Origin: Acidobacteriota bacterium
GTDB lineage: Bacteria > Acidobacteriota > Aminicenantia > Aminicenantales > Saccharicenantaceae
Reading direction: 5' to 3'
Length of the DNA: 64,000 nt
Assembly: GCA_028749115.1 (NCBI GenBank)
Contig: JAQURD010000003.1
Location: 124,001-188,000, forward strand
Below the pieces are notes generated by a model. The model saw nothing but the letters and a program-made list of their open reading frames with translations. It did not search any database and was not told the DNA's origin. The position numbers and the translations under genes are program-made. Below, piece after piece: positions 26,315-35,569 of the stretch (position 1 is the first letter of the stretch; each line of letters starts with the position of its first letter).

Positions 26315-26530
26315 CTAGGGCTTTTTCTCTAATCCAATTCCATTTTCAACTAGATGAAAGCCGGGTGATGGTAACAAGCCTTCTTTCTGGCTGTGATCCA
26401 TGATTTTCATTCTCCTCTCTATTTCCTTGTTCAGGTGCTCCATGATGTTGTCCGAGGCGATACCCATCCTTCTTGAAGATATTTGAAAACTGTAGCCGTT
26501 CTCCAAATCAGTTGACAAAAATTGGGCCAA
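26315..26530 (-). pseudogene. Fragment resembling the C-terminus of an IS256/Mutator transposase
   Basis: Seventy-one codons contain MGIASDNIMEHLNKEIERRM, which resembles the IS256-family C-terminal segment (TTNxxERxNKExKRR) that follows the last catalytic residue. The rest of the transposase is absent and the text around it does not continue the family, so this is a decayed remnant. Confidence 0.45.
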
Positions 26531-26708
26531 TAAAAGGAAAACTTGAATAACTTCATGTTTTCTTAGATTCAGGATTAATCACACCAAACAAAGAACACTC
26601 TATGTCCTTGCCCCGATAGTATCACCACTAGACGTTGATTTAACTCCATGAAATCTTATAGTTATTAGCTAGAGCATTCGCCTTCTTATCTATTAATGTG
26701 GAGACGTA

Positions 26709-26727
26709 CCTTTTTTTAAAAAAAAGG
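26709..26727. repeat. T7-A8 palindromic tract flanked by CC/GG
   Basis: CC, seven T, eight A and GG form a near-perfect A/T palindrome, 62 bases beyond the recA stop on the minus strand. It may act as a weak transcription end or a bent-DNA element. No function is shown. Confidence 0.4.
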
Positions 26728-26788
26728 GTTTTAGCCAACAAAACTTTTTAAGTTGCGGTCAAGGCTGATTATTATTTCTTAAATTAAC

Positions 26789-27841
26789 TCAATCAGGTTT
26801 TTTCTGGCCCTTTTCTTCAGGTGCTGGCCACAAACCAACTCTCTGTCTTATTTCCTGGTCAAGTTGCGAAGCCAGCTCCTTGTTCTCTTTCAGGAGCTTT
26901 TTTACATTTTCCCGGCCCTGACCCAGCCTTTCGCCATTGTAGGAATACCAGGTGCCAGTTTTCTCAAGAACTCCATATTGAATCCCGCAATCTACTATAT
27001 CACCTTCACGAGAAATACCCTCACCAAAGATAATATCAAATTGGGCATCACGGAAGGGTGGAGCCAGTTTGTTCTTGACAATCTTAACTTTGGCTCGGCT
27101 TCCAACCACCTCTTCTCCTTCTTTGAGAGTAGCCAGCTTTCTAATATCTATCCGGAGCGAAGCATAAAACTTAAGAGCCCGTCCGCCAGTCGTCGTCTCG
27201 GGGGAACCAACAAAAACCCCAATTTTTTCTCTGATCTGGTTAATAAAAATAAAGCAGGTTTTAGACCGGCTGACAATAGCGGTCAGCTTGCGCAGAGCCT
27301 GAGACATCAATCTGGCTTGCAGTCCCATATGAGCATCTCCCATTTCCCCTTCCAGCTCAGCTTTGGGCACCAGGGCGGCAACTGAATCAACCACAATGAC
27401 ATCAACCGCCCCGCTTCTGACCAGAACTTCAGCAATTTCCAGGCCCTGCTCTCCATAGTCTGGCTGAGAAATCAGCAGATCATCAACGTTAATGCCAATT
27501 TTGGCCGCATAAAGCGGGTCAAGGGCATGTTCGGCGTCAATAAAGGCTGCCTGGCCGCCTTTCTTCTGAGCTTCAGCAATGACGTGGAGGGCCAGAGTGG
27601 TTTTGCCAGTAGCTTCGGGGCCAAAGATTTCAATTACCCGGCCGCGTGGAAACCCGCCGATGCCAAGACTTAAGTCAAAGGCAATAGAGCCAGTCGGTAT
27701 AACCTCGGCTTTGACGGCCGCTTCCTTCTGTCCGAGTTTCATTACTGCCCCTTTGCCAAATTGCTTTTCAATCTGGGATAAAGCTGCATCCAGAGCTTTT
27801 ACCCGGGAAGTTTGTTTCTGTTCAATTTCTTCTGTTTTCAT
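26789..27841 (-). CDS. recA: Recombinase A
   Basis: A 350-residue RecA, the strand-exchange ATPase of homologous recombination and SOS co-protease. It shows Walker [14 protein letters not shown] (serine-poor variant of the usual GPESSGKTT), the Walker B segment [12 protein letters not shown], the L1/L2 loop region ([41 protein letters not shown]) and [20 protein letters not shown]. The C-terminal tail is short and lysine-rich at its end (EEKGQKKPD) instead of strongly acidic. GGAGG precedes the ATG by 5 bases. It lies 70 bases after fhs on the same strand. Confidence 0.98.
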   Translation of the reverse strand: MKTEEIEQKQTSRVKALDAALSQIEKQFGKGAVMKLGQKEAAVKAEVIPTGSIAFDLSLGIGGFPRGRVIEIFGPEATGKTTLALHVIAEAQKKGGQAAFIDAEHALDPLYAAKIGINVDDLLISQPDYGEQGLEIAEVLVRSGAVDVIVVDSVAALVPKAELEGEMGDAHMGLQARLMSQALRKLTAIVSRSKTCFIFINQIREKIGVFVGSPETTTGGRALKFYASLRIDIRKLATLKEGEEVVGSRAKVKIVKNKLAPPFRDAQFDIIFGEGISREGDIVDCGIQYGVLEKTGTWYSYNGERLGQGRENVKKLLKENKELASQLDQEIRQRVGLWPAPEEKGQKKPD

Positions 27842-27911
27842 TTAGCCCTCCAAAATTGCCTGCTCTGATTTCATTTTCACCATTTTCAGCCGGGCCAGAG
27901 TTCCTGCCGGC

Positions 27912-29552
27912 CTAAATCATTCCAGTGATTTTCCCCGTCTCCTCCACATCAATTTTTTCAGCGGCTGGCACCCGGGGTAAACCAGGCATGGTCATTATAT
28001 CACCACAATGGACGACTACAAAGCCGGCACCTGAACTCAGCGAGGCATCAGTCAGAGTTAAATTCCAGCCGCGCGGCCGGCCAATTTTTTTAGAGTCATC
28101 AGATAGAGAAGCTTGAGTTTTGGCCACACACACGGGCAAATTCGCCAGTCCAAGCTGCTCGTAGAGTTCAATCTTCTTTCTGGCTGCTGTATCGACTTTT
28201 ACTCCGTCTGCCCCATAAATTTTCAGCGCAATTGTTTCCACTTTCTTCAATAAAGACAGGTCAGAGGAATATAAAAACTTAAAATCTAATCTGTCCTCAT
28301 CCATGGCCTTGATGACTTCTGCCGCCAGGTCAAGCCCACCCTCGCCGCCTTGATTATAAACGTCGCTCAGAGCATATCTGACTTTTTCCTCTTTAGCCAG
28401 TCCACTCCACATCTCAATTTCAGACTGGTGATCTGCTGGGAAAAGGTTCAGGACAATGACGAAAGGCACGCCAAATATCTTTAAATTTTCAATATGTTTT
28501 CTTAAATTATCAAATCCGGCTTCTACCGCCTTGGGATTTTCATTACTCAAGTCACCCGTTTTTACCCCGCTATGATATTTTAGGGCTCTTAAAGTTGAAA
28601 CCAGGACACAGGCAGCCGGCGGCGGCACCTGACCCGTTCTGACCACAATATCAAAAAACTTTTCAGCTCCAAGGTCAGAGGCAAAGCCAGTCTCAGTCAC
28701 CACATAATCGGCCAGGCTCATGGCCAGCCTGGTAGCAATAATGGAATTTGTACCGTGGGCAATGTTGGCAAAGGGGCCGCCGTGAATGAAAGCGGGCGTG
28801 CCTTCAAGAGTCTGAACAAGATTTGGATAGATGGCCTCACTCAGGAGAGCAGCCATAGCTCCATCAGCCTTAATATCCCGGGCAAAGACCGGCCGGCCGT
28901 CAACCGAGTAGCCGACCAGTATATTGCCTACTCTGGCTTTCAGGTCTTTTAGATCACTTGACAGGCAAAGTATGGCCATGACTTCAGAAGCCGCTGTGAT
29001 ATCAAAGCCAGTTTTACGGGCAAAGCCCTGAAACGTTTCATCTGCTCCGATTATCACCTGGCGCAGAGCCCGGTCATTCATATCGAGCACTCTCTTCCAG
29101 GTAACTGTCCGGCCATCAAGCATTCCAGCCGAACCATCAAAGTGAACTCTATTATCAACCATAGCAGCGAGAAGATTATGAGCTGCAGTCACGGCATGGA
29201 TGTCCCCTGTGAAATGAAGATTTATTTCCTCTCGCGGGACGACCATGGCTTTCCCACCGCCTGTGGCTCCTCCCTTTATCCCGAAAACTGGCCCGAGCGA
29301 AGGTTCACGCAGGGTCAGACAGGCCTTCTTCCCGAGCCGGCTGAGGGCGTCAGACAGGCCAATAGCTGTCGTTGTTTTACCTTCCCCGGCCGGTGTCGGC
29401 GTCATAGCAGTGACCATGATCAGCTTCCCCCTAGGGGTTATCTCTCTAAAAGCCTGATAATTAACCTTGGCTTTATATTTTCCATATAGTTGGACACTTT
29501 CCTCAGAAATACCAAGCTGGCTGGCAACTTCTACAATTGGTCTAATACTCAT
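27912..29552 (-). CDS. fhs: Formate-tetrahydrofolate ligase
   Basis: A 546-residue enzyme that joins formate to tetrahydrofolate with ATP, feeding one-carbon metabolism (and the methyl branch of the Wood-Ljungdahl pathway where present). The P-loop TPAGEGKTTTAIGL lies near 53-66; other family text includes REPSLGPVFGIKGGATGGG and INLHFTGDIHAVTAAHNLLAA. The length matches the family. It is downstream of radC (71-base gap) and upstream of recA on the same strand. No other one-carbon genes are in the window. Confidence 0.97.
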   Translation of the reverse strand: MSIRPIVEVASQLGISEESVQLYGKYKAKVNYQAFREITPRGKLIMVTAMTPTPAGEGKTTTAIGLSDALSRLGKKACLTLREPSLGPVFGIKGGATGGGKAMVVPREEINLHFTGDIHAVTAAHNLLAAMVDNRVHFDGSAGMLDGRTVTWKRVLDMNDRALRQVIIGADETFQGFARKTGFDITAASEVMAILCLSSDLKDLKARVGNILVGYSVDGRPVFARDIKADGAMAALLSEAIYPNLVQTLEGTPAFIHGGPFANIAHGTNSIIATRLAMSLADYVVTETGFASDLGAEKFFDIVVRTGQVPPPAACVLVSTLRALKYHSGVKTGDLSNENPKAVEAGFDNLRKHIENLKIFGVPFVIVLNLFPADHQSEIEMWSGLAKEEKVRYALSDVYNQGGEGGLDLAAEVIKAMDEDRLDFKFLYSSDLSLLKKVETIALKIYGADGVKVDTAARKKIELYEQLGLANLPVCVAKTQASLSDDSKKIGRPRGWNLTLTDASLSSGAGFVVVHCGDIMTMPGLPRVPAAEKIDVEETGKITGMI

Positions 29553-29623
29553 AGCTCACCTCCTCTTATTAGGTATTTAATCAGAATTAACTTTTTTCTT
29601 CAATCCACTTTTCCCGTTTTGAG

Positions 29624-30379
29624 CTAATCGACTGCCCGGCAAAAACTGACATTGTAGAAATGAGATTGATATTTTTCTATCAGCCCCTCATCAGCAAAAC
29701 TATAGTAACAATTATTGCCGATAACAATATGATCAAGCACCCTGATTTGCATGACGGCGCAGGCAAAAACTAGATCCCTGGTTATTTCCCGGTCGCAATT
29801 AGAAGGCTCCGGATCGCCCGAAGGATGATTATGGACAAAAATCAGGCTGGAAGCTTCATATTTTAAGGCCTGTTTGATTACTTCGCGGGGATAGACTGCA
29901 CTTGAATCAACTGTGCCTTCAAAAAGCGTTTTTTCTTCAAGGATATGATTTTTCGTATTAAGGAACAAGACTTTGAAAACTTCAATTTTGAGATCCCTTA
30001 AGTTGTAATAGAGATAATCAAAAACTTCCTGAGAAGACTTGCAAACAGGCCGCTTAACCATGCAATCCTTAAGATAGCGGCGGGCTACCTCCTGAACTAG
30101 TTTCAACCCGAAGACATTCTGGCGGCCTATCCCTTTTATTTTTTGCAGATCTATCTGATCAGCTTCCATGACACCTCTAAAGGTCTTAAATTCTTTGATG
30201 GCCTGCCGGGCAGACTCGCGGCAGTCTTTGCGGGGGGTTCCGAGTGTCAGCAGCAGCTCAACAATCTCATAATCAAGAAAACCAGACAATCCTCCCCTGA
30301 GAAACTTTTCGCGCAGCCGTTGCCGGTGCCCACGGGGGTCAAGTTTTGGCAGGCCAACATTTTCAGCCATAGTTGCCAT
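29624..30379 (-). CDS. radC: RadC family JAB-domain protein
   Basis: A 251-residue RadC-type protein. An N-terminal helix-hairpin-helix region (LQKIKGIGRQNVFGLKLVQE) is followed by a JAB1/MPN metalloprotease-like domain with the JAMM zinc motif in FVHNHPSGDPEPSNCD and the upstream glutamate region. The molecular function of RadC remains uncertain despite the historic repair name. Two nearby ATG codons (30379 and 30370) are possible starts. Confidence 0.93.
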   Translation of the reverse strand: MATMAENVGLPKLDPRGHRQRLREKFLRGGLSGFLDYEIVELLLTLGTPRKDCRESARQAIKEFKTFRGVMEADQIDLQKIKGIGRQNVFGLKLVQEVARRYLKDCMVKRPVCKSSQEVFDYLYYNLRDLKIEVFKVLFLNTKNHILEEKTLFEGTVDSSAVYPREVIKQALKYEASSLIFVHNHPSGDPEPSNCDREITRDLVFACAVMQIRVLDHIVIGNNCYYSFADEGLIEKYQSHFYNVSFCRAVD

Positions 30380-30515
30380 CCAGATTTAGCCTTTATAGGT
30401 TTAGTTCATAAGGGTAGTAGTTTTTGATCCAGAGGTAAAGACGAACCGGCCGCCTGGTTTTTCCCAGGCAGTCAATATTTTTTAAAAAGAAATTTTTCTC
30501 ATAATCAATAGACTA

Positions 30516-31037
30516 TTACGGCAAATTCTTAAGGCTTTTTTTGTAGCTTTTTTTCTCCTGCATTTTTTTCTCGTGAGCCAGCAGCCATTTCTTGCGCCAG
30601 AGTCCGCCCCCAAATCCAACCAGGCTCCCATCTGACCCAATCACCCGGTGGCAGGGAATAATGATGACCAGAGAATTCTGATGATTAGCCTGCCCGACTG
30701 CTCTGGCAGCTTTTGGCTTCCCACAGGCTGCTGCTATTTCCCCGTAAGTTCTGGTTTCACCATAAGGAATCTTTTTTAGCTGCTGCCAGACTCTTTTCTG
30801 AAACCCTGTCCCCTGAAGCGAAAGTTTCAGGGAAAAGCTCCGCCTCTTCCCATGGAAGTAATCATCCAGCTCCCGCCAGGCCCGGGCCAAAGCTTCTGGT
30901 GCCTCCTTCAAACTGGTTTTCATTTCGCCTGGAGATATTTTAAGCTGATTTTTCCTTAGAAAGCCACAGGTTTCCAGGCCCTTTTCTCCTCCCGACAATT
31001 CAAGTGTTCCTAGCGGAGAATGATAGTATATTTTCAC
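30516..31037 (-). CDS. ogt: Methylated-DNA-[protein]-cysteine S-methyltransferase
   Basis: A 173-residue O6-alkylguanine-DNA alkyltransferase. The acceptor cysteine is in IIPCHRVIGSDGSLVGFGGG, preceded by the DNA-binding helix region KKIPYGETRTYGEIA and ARAVGQANHQN. The protein carries an N-terminal domain of about 80 residues, as in Ogt. The start is GTG at 31037 with GGAGG 4 bases upstream. The lysine-rich tail (about 15 residues) is longer than usual. It starts 19 bases after the NYN-domain gene, so the two are probably co-transcribed. Confidence 0.94.
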   Translation of the reverse strand: MKIYYHSPLGTLELSGGEKGLETCGFLRKNQLKISPGEMKTSLKEAPEALARAWRELDDYFHGKRRSFSLKLSLQGTGFQKRVWQQLKKIPYGETRTYGEIAAACGKPKAARAVGQANHQNSLVIIIPCHRVIGSDGSLVGFGGGLWRKKWLLAHEKKMQEKKSYKKSLKNLP

Positions 31038-31056
31038 CCGGCCTCCATCCCTCAGG

Positions 31057-31812
31057 CTATTCTTTTAATCTAACCCAGATGCGGGTTAAACCCTTCTCGT
31101 TTTCAAACTTTAATTCAAAAACCTCAGGATAAGCTTTAAATAGCTGTGACAACTGGCGATAGCCATAGGTCCTCGGATCGAAACCCGGGTCAAGCTGGCG
31201 GAGATAAAACCCTATGCTGCTCAATTTCCCCCAGCCATCTTCATCAGCTGCCATATCCACCGCTGCTTTTAAAAGCGGCAGAGGATCATAGCCCCGGGGC
31301 CTGGGTTCATCACTGGCTTTCTCAGCAGCACCAGGCTTTTTCTTTCTTTCTTTTTCACCAGGGCCTAAATTTTCAGTATAAATAAAAACATTGCAAGCGT
31401 TAATAAAAGCCTTCGGAGTAGTTCTTTTGCCAATTCCCATGACAAAGTAGCCCGCTTCTCTGATTCTTGTCGCCAGGCGGGTATAATCTGAATCACTTGA
31501 GACTATACAGAAGCCATCCACCAGCCGGTCATGTAACATATCCATGGCATCAATAATTAGCGCGCTATCAGTTGCATTTTTCCCAATGGTATAGCGAAAT
31601 TGCTGGACTGGCTGAATAGCGTTTTCATGGAGCACCTTCTTCCAGCCAGCCATGTTAACTGTCGTCCAGTCGCCATAAATTCGCCGGATAGTAATCAGGC
31701 CATATTTCCCCACTTCAGCCAGAATGTCAGAAATAAGACCTGGCTGGGCGTTATCGCCATCAATCAGCAGAGCTATTTTCCTGCTTTTTTCTTCAGTAAA
31801 AGTATCAAGCAT
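31057..31812 (-). CDS. NYN-domain (PIN-like) protein with C-terminal OST-HTH/LOTUS domain
   Basis: A 251-residue protein. The N-terminal NYN (PIN-like nuclease) domain has acidic residues in LLIDGDNAQ, IIDAMDMLHD and CIVSSDSDYTRLATRIREAG. A lysine-rich linker follows, then an OST-HTH/LOTUS domain (DGWGKLSSIGFYLRQLDPGF, YGYRQLSQLF). This bacterial pairing is known but uncharacterised for the most part; RNA binding and RNA cleavage are inferred from the domains. The start at 31812 is chosen because GGAGG lies 4 bases upstream; the ATG at 31848 lacks this. It is next to ogt. Confidence 0.88.
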   Translation of the reverse strand: MLDTFTEEKSRKIALLIDGDNAQPGLISDILAEVGKYGLITIRRIYGDWTTVNMAGWKKVLHENAIQPVQQFRYTIGKNATDSALIIDAMDMLHDRLVDGFCIVSSDSDYTRLATRIREAGYFVMGIGKRTTPKAFINACNVFIYTENLGPGEKERKKKPGAAEKASDEPRPRGYDPLPLLKAAVDMAADEDGWGKLSSIGFYLRQLDPGFDPRTYGYRQLSQLFKAYPEVFELKFENEKGLTRIWVRLKE

Positions 31813-31918
31813 TTTGCCTCCAAAAAGCCCTGGATAGAGCCTTTTCATTTTACCTGTTTTTTAATTATTGTTAAATATCAAATTTAATTGATGGCCTGAC
31901 TGCCGGCCTTGAGACAGG

Positions 31919-32260
31919 TTAGCCACGAATTAAATGCGGCAGGTCAAAAGGAATTTCCAGGCTGAGTTCCATCAACCCTCGAATTTCCCCGTCAGTTGTC
32001 CAGACGGTTTGATAGATTAACTTTTTAACCCCATTTTTTTCTATGGTATAGATATTCGGCTTTTTACTCTCCATAATCTTTTTTATTTTGGTTCTCGATC
32101 CTTCCTGATGACAACTATAGAGATTCTGGCCAATTAGTTTAAAGCCTCCTTCCTTTTCATAAACCCCTGCCGCCTTTTTATTAAGGTAGAGTATTTTCCC
32201 TTCAAGGTCAGTCATGATAATAGCTCCGGGGAACTCGTCGAGCCAGTGGCTATCTGCCAT
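31919..32260 (-). CDS. Single-domain PAS protein
   Basis: A 113-residue protein consisting of little more than one PAS sensor domain: LDEFPGAIIMTDLEGKILYL at the start, NKKAAGVYEKEGGFKLIGQN in the middle, and the strand text YTIEKNGVKKLIYQTVWTTD and GLMELSLEIP. The LIGQNLYSCHQEGS segment resembles PAS domains near DUF438 proteins, where a histidine after Cys has been suggested as a ligand site. No output domain is attached, so it must act through a partner. GGAGG lies a few bases upstream of the ATG. Confidence 0.8.
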   Translation of the reverse strand: MADSHWLDEFPGAIIMTDLEGKILYLNKKAAGVYEKEGGFKLIGQNLYSCHQEGSRTKIKKIMESKKPNIYTIEKNGVKKLIYQTVWTTDGEIRGLMELSLEIPFDLPHLIRG

Positions 32261-32334
32261 TTAAACCTCCTTAAAATTACACTTTATTAACACTTGCCAG
32301 AAATGGAATTTCTGAGATAAAGTTATAAAGGAAA

Positions 32335-34161
32335 ATGTTAAAAAAGGGAAACAGCTATCCTAAGATTTTTATCTTAGCCGGGCTGTTTTTAGTCTTTCAA
32401 ATCCTGAGGTCGCCCTGGCTGCCAGCTTCTGAGCTGAAAAAGGCTGTTTCGCCGGCTAATTTCATCTGGTTAGAAACTGGCCGGGCCCAGATCGGCCCAG
32501 TCAACGACTCCCGGCCAGCTCAATCATCTCTCCCCTTAAATGAAAAACTCTATCTCTGGCTAACAGAGCGAATTGAACCCGGGACGGCCGCCGATTTAAT
32601 CAGAAATTCAGAAGCTGTATTAAACTCAGCCGGCTTTGATTTATATTTACTTGAGTTATGGCTGAAAGGTTTGCCGCTAAAAGCTCTAACCCTTCTTGAT
32701 TCAAAGTTAAGTAAATCACCCCAGGATCCAGCCCTCCTTAATCAGGCCGGAGCTTTCCTTTTTTCTCTGAAAGAATATGACCTGGCTAAAGAGTTCCTGA
32801 CTGCCGCCCTGAAACAAGCCTCCGGTCATATCTCTATTCTGAATAATCTGGCGGCAACTCTATCTGCCCTGGGATTAAAAGAGGAAGCAGCTGGCTTCTA
32901 CCAGCAATGCCTTCAACTCGATCCTTATCATTCAGAAGCTAACCCCGGCCTTTATTACTTAACAGGTTTAGAACCCGGCGGCAAACCGGATGAGAAATGG
33001 TTGTGGAATGCACTCCTGGGCGCCTATAGAGAAAAAATCGCTCAACAGACAAAGGCTGCCAGCTGGCCACTCCCTCTGTCTTTTGAACAGAAGATAAATC
33101 TCAACTTGCCGCCATTGCCCCCAGACTTCCAATTATATGCTGATGCGACTGGCATCTTTCAAGAAGCACTTTTTGAACTCAATCAAAAAGAAGGGGAACT
33201 AAAGGAAAAGCTTGCCTTATCTCAGGCCGGGGCCGGTCCTACCTATCCCGCCAGAAAAGAACACCGGGCCATCTGCTGGCCTTTAAGTTCTTCCCTGAGC
33301 TATGCCCGGCTGCTGGAAGTTGAAGGCCGGCTGGAATGGCTTGAAAAGGAAATAGAAAGACCGGTTGAAGTCGATCTCAGCCAAATAATCAATTATTCAG
33401 TCTCAGCATTAGAGTCAGTTTACAGAACATACCGTCAGGAAGAAAAAGAATCACTGCAAGTTCCCCGTGAAGAGAGGCCAGAACGTCTTAAGAAAGCCCG
33501 TGATAACTATTGCCAGGAATACAAAAAACAGGCCCAGTACTGGTATTTAAAATACAGAGAGAGGCTGCTGCCCTATTTTGAACGGGCCAGCAGTGAATTA
33601 AAGGTTTTTATCCCCCGCTTCTATTTCTGGCTTAGATATTTGCCCGAAAATCAGCAATTATCCAGGCGACTGGAAGTAGAACTCAAGGTGATAAAAATAT
33701 ACTCACGGCTGTGGGAAAAAAGCCTCTGGCTTTTAACCCGGCTCGGGCCGCCAGCTTTTCCCGACTGCCTGTCCAGGGAAGAGTCCGGCCCGGAAAACCA
33801 GATTATGCCCGGTATTTCCTTGCAGTCACCGCTTGATGAATTACAGCTTGAATATCAGTCAGATAACTTCTCCTTTTCTCTAAGGGCCAGCCAGGTAGCT
33901 TTTGCAGAAACCTCGCCAGCCTTGGATTTTCCAGAGAAAGCTGTCCACTCGCCAGCCACCATTTATATCTATCCCTTTGAGGGTAAAACCAGCCGGCCGG
34001 TTTATCTGGCCGTCAATCAGGAAGGCAAATTAAATGATATTGGAGAGCTTATTTCTCCGGCTGCCACCAGGTTGACTCCAGGGACATCCTGGGAAGTCAT
34101 TTTCAATTTAGGCTGGCAACCTCTGGAAGCTGCGTCCATTTTGACTGGCGGCAGCTCCTGA
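32335..34161 (+). CDS. TPR-repeat secreted or membrane-anchored protein
   Basis: A 608-residue protein with a hydrophobic N-terminal segment (about 10-30), either a signal peptide or an anchor, and three tetratricopeptide-like repeats at about 115-205 (for example DPALLNQAGAFLFSLKEYDL and ILNNLAATLSALGLKEEAAG). The remaining 400 residues are rich in charged helices (EKEIERPVEVDL, RLKKARDNYCQEYKKQAQYW) and end in beta-rich text. I do not recognise this part. It is convergent with the next gene (12-base gap). Probably a periplasmic scaffold; function unknown. Confidence 0.7.
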   Translation: MLKKGNSYPKIFILAGLFLVFQILRSPWLPASELKKAVSPANFIWLETGRAQIGPVNDSRPAQSSLPLNEKLYLWLTERIEPGTAADLIRNSEAVLNSAGFDLYLLELWLKGLPLKALTLLDSKLSKSPQDPALLNQAGAFLFSLKEYDLAKEFLTAALKQASGHISILNNLAATLSALGLKEEAAGFYQQCLQLDPYHSEANPGLYYLTGLEPGGKPDEKWLWNALLGAYREKIAQQTKAASWPLPLSFEQKINLNLPPLPPDFQLYADATGIFQEALFELNQKEGELKEKLALSQAGAGPTYPARKEHRAICWPLSSSLSYARLLEVEGRLEWLEKEIERPVEVDLSQIINYSVSALESVYRTYRQEEKESLQVPREERPERLKKARDNYCQEYKKQAQYWYLKYRERLLPYFERASSELKVFIPRFYFWLRYLPENQQLSRRLEVELKVIKIYSRLWEKSLWLLTRLGPPAFPDCLSREESGPENQIMPGISLQSPLDELQLEYQSDNFSFSLRASQVAFAETSPALDFPEKAVHSPATIYIYPFEGKTSRPVYLAVNQEGKLNDIGELISPAATRLTPGTSWEVIFNLGWQPLEAASILTGGSS

Positions 34162-34173
34162 TAAATCTCACTA

Positions 34174-35460
34174 TTAATTACCAAACCGCGGATTAACCAC
34201 CCCTGCATAAATTGAACCAAAAGTATAACTTACTCCCATGGAAAACCCGTAACTATAGGAAGTCGCCAGGGCTTTTTTCTGCAGCAAGATATCCTCAAGG
34301 CTGAGGTCCCCTTTGGCCAGATAGACCTGATCATTTATTTTAGAAAACCGGCCGGAAAAGCTGACCGAAAAACCACGGTAAAGTCTGAGATTAAGGTTTG
34401 TCCAGAAAACCAGATGGTTCTTTTTAAAATCATTGAAATAATGGAAGCCCTCTAAAGAAGAGCTGATATTCCCCCAGGGCTCTTTCATTTCAAAAGTAAC
34501 GGTTAATGTTTCTCCCAGGAGAGCCTCCCTGGTTTTATCAAAGATCGTCTCCTCATGATAATTATTGAGATTAAAGCCTATCCGGTAAAGAATCCTTAAC
34601 TGCCGCCGGGTTGACTCAGAATAAGGAAAATAATTATATTCAATGGCTGGCGCCGGATTAAAATTAAAATCAAGATTATTATATGTCGAGGAAGAAAAGC
34701 CCAGCCAACCGCCAATTGACCAGTGTTCACTTAAAGAAAAAACATAGAGGCTCGATAGGTTGAAGCTTTTCTGAATGGAGCTGATATCACTGGTAACTTC
34801 ATCCTCTTCGACCTTAAAGACGCTGCTGCTGTAGTAACCTGACAGCCCTGTCCTAAATTTAAGTTTATCTGTAACCCGGTTAGCACTTAGATTGCTATAG
34901 AGGGATAGGAAATGCTTGGTCTCTTCGCCTGACAGGCTGCCCGATAAACCGAGATTAAAAACCCAGGCCTTCCATGGGTCTTCAACCGGAAAAGAAGGCA
35001 GCCGTTTTTCAAAATCTATCCGGAGATAATCGCCTAAGTCTGTTTTGGCCACGTAAGGGACCAGCCCAACTTTCAGGACCCGGACGAGCCCCTGGCGCTC
35101 AACATCAGCCGAATCAGTTCTTTTCGAAACATACTTCAGAGTGTTATGAATATCGTAAAAATTATTCCGGCCAATAAAATTAAGAGCATATTCGCGTCCC
35201 CCGTCAGCAGTTGATTGGATGGTAATAAGGACGTGAATATCAGCTTCATTCTGATCACGGACAAAACTGACAAAGGTAATTTCTGAACGGATGTAAGCCA
35301 TATCACACTGGTGACAATCAATAAAAACTTTTGGCGGTTCAATCTGCGGCTGGCTGAGGTTCCTCAGTTGAGCCAGACCAGGCTGGCTGAAGATAAAAAC
35401 CAAACCAGCTATCGCCAGAAAGCCGCCAGAAATACTGGAGATGCCAGCCCGGATTATCAC
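34174..35460 (-). CDS. Conserved outer-membrane-type beta-barrel protein, unknown function
   Basis: A 428-residue protein with a signal peptide (residues 1-30, cleavage after GLAQ). A conserved N-terminal module contains FIDCHQCDMAYIRSEITFVS and VRDQNEADIHVLIT, text I associate with uncharacterised secreted proteins of several Gram-negative phyla. The last 260 residues are strings of amphipathic strands with many Ser, Tyr and Phe residues, as in outer-membrane barrels. The C-terminus is RFGN. The two cysteines in CHQC could bind metal or form a disulfide. No function is assigned. Confidence 0.6.
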   Translation of the reverse strand: MIIRAGISSISGGFLAIAGLVFIFSQPGLAQLRNLSQPQIEPPKVFIDCHQCDMAYIRSEITFVSFVRDQNEADIHVLITIQSTADGGREYALNFIGRNNFYDIHNTLKYVSKRTDSADVERQGLVRVLKVGLVPYVAKTDLGDYLRIDFEKRLPSFPVEDPWKAWVFNLGLSGSLSGEETKHFLSLYSNLSANRVTDKLKFRTGLSGYYSSSVFKVEEDEVTSDISSIQKSFNLSSLYVFSLSEHWSIGGWLGFSSSTYNNLDFNFNPAPAIEYNYFPYSESTRRQLRILYRIGFNLNNYHEETIFDKTREALLGETLTVTFEMKEPWGNISSSLEGFHYFNDFKKNHLVFWTNLNLRLYRGFSVSFSGRFSKINDQVYLAKGDLSLEDILLQKKALATSYSYGFSMGVSYTFGSIYAGVVNPRFGN

Positions 35461-35569
35461 TTCATCTATCCTTTCCTCGAGCTTTGTTCAGCTCAAGACT
35501 CTCGGTGTTTTGTCTGGCCGTTTTCCAATCCGGTCTGATTGAAACTCTAGAGTACTTAGTGCCTGCTTT

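Noticed and set aside
26048-26788. A complete insertion sequence around the IS256-type fragment
   Set aside because: Only about 70 codons resemble the transposase and no paired terminal inverted repeats were found.
26864-27385. A 173-codon open frame on the plus strand opposite recA
   Set aside because: It is fully antisense to recA, has no recognisable domain, and its openness follows from the codon pattern of recA.
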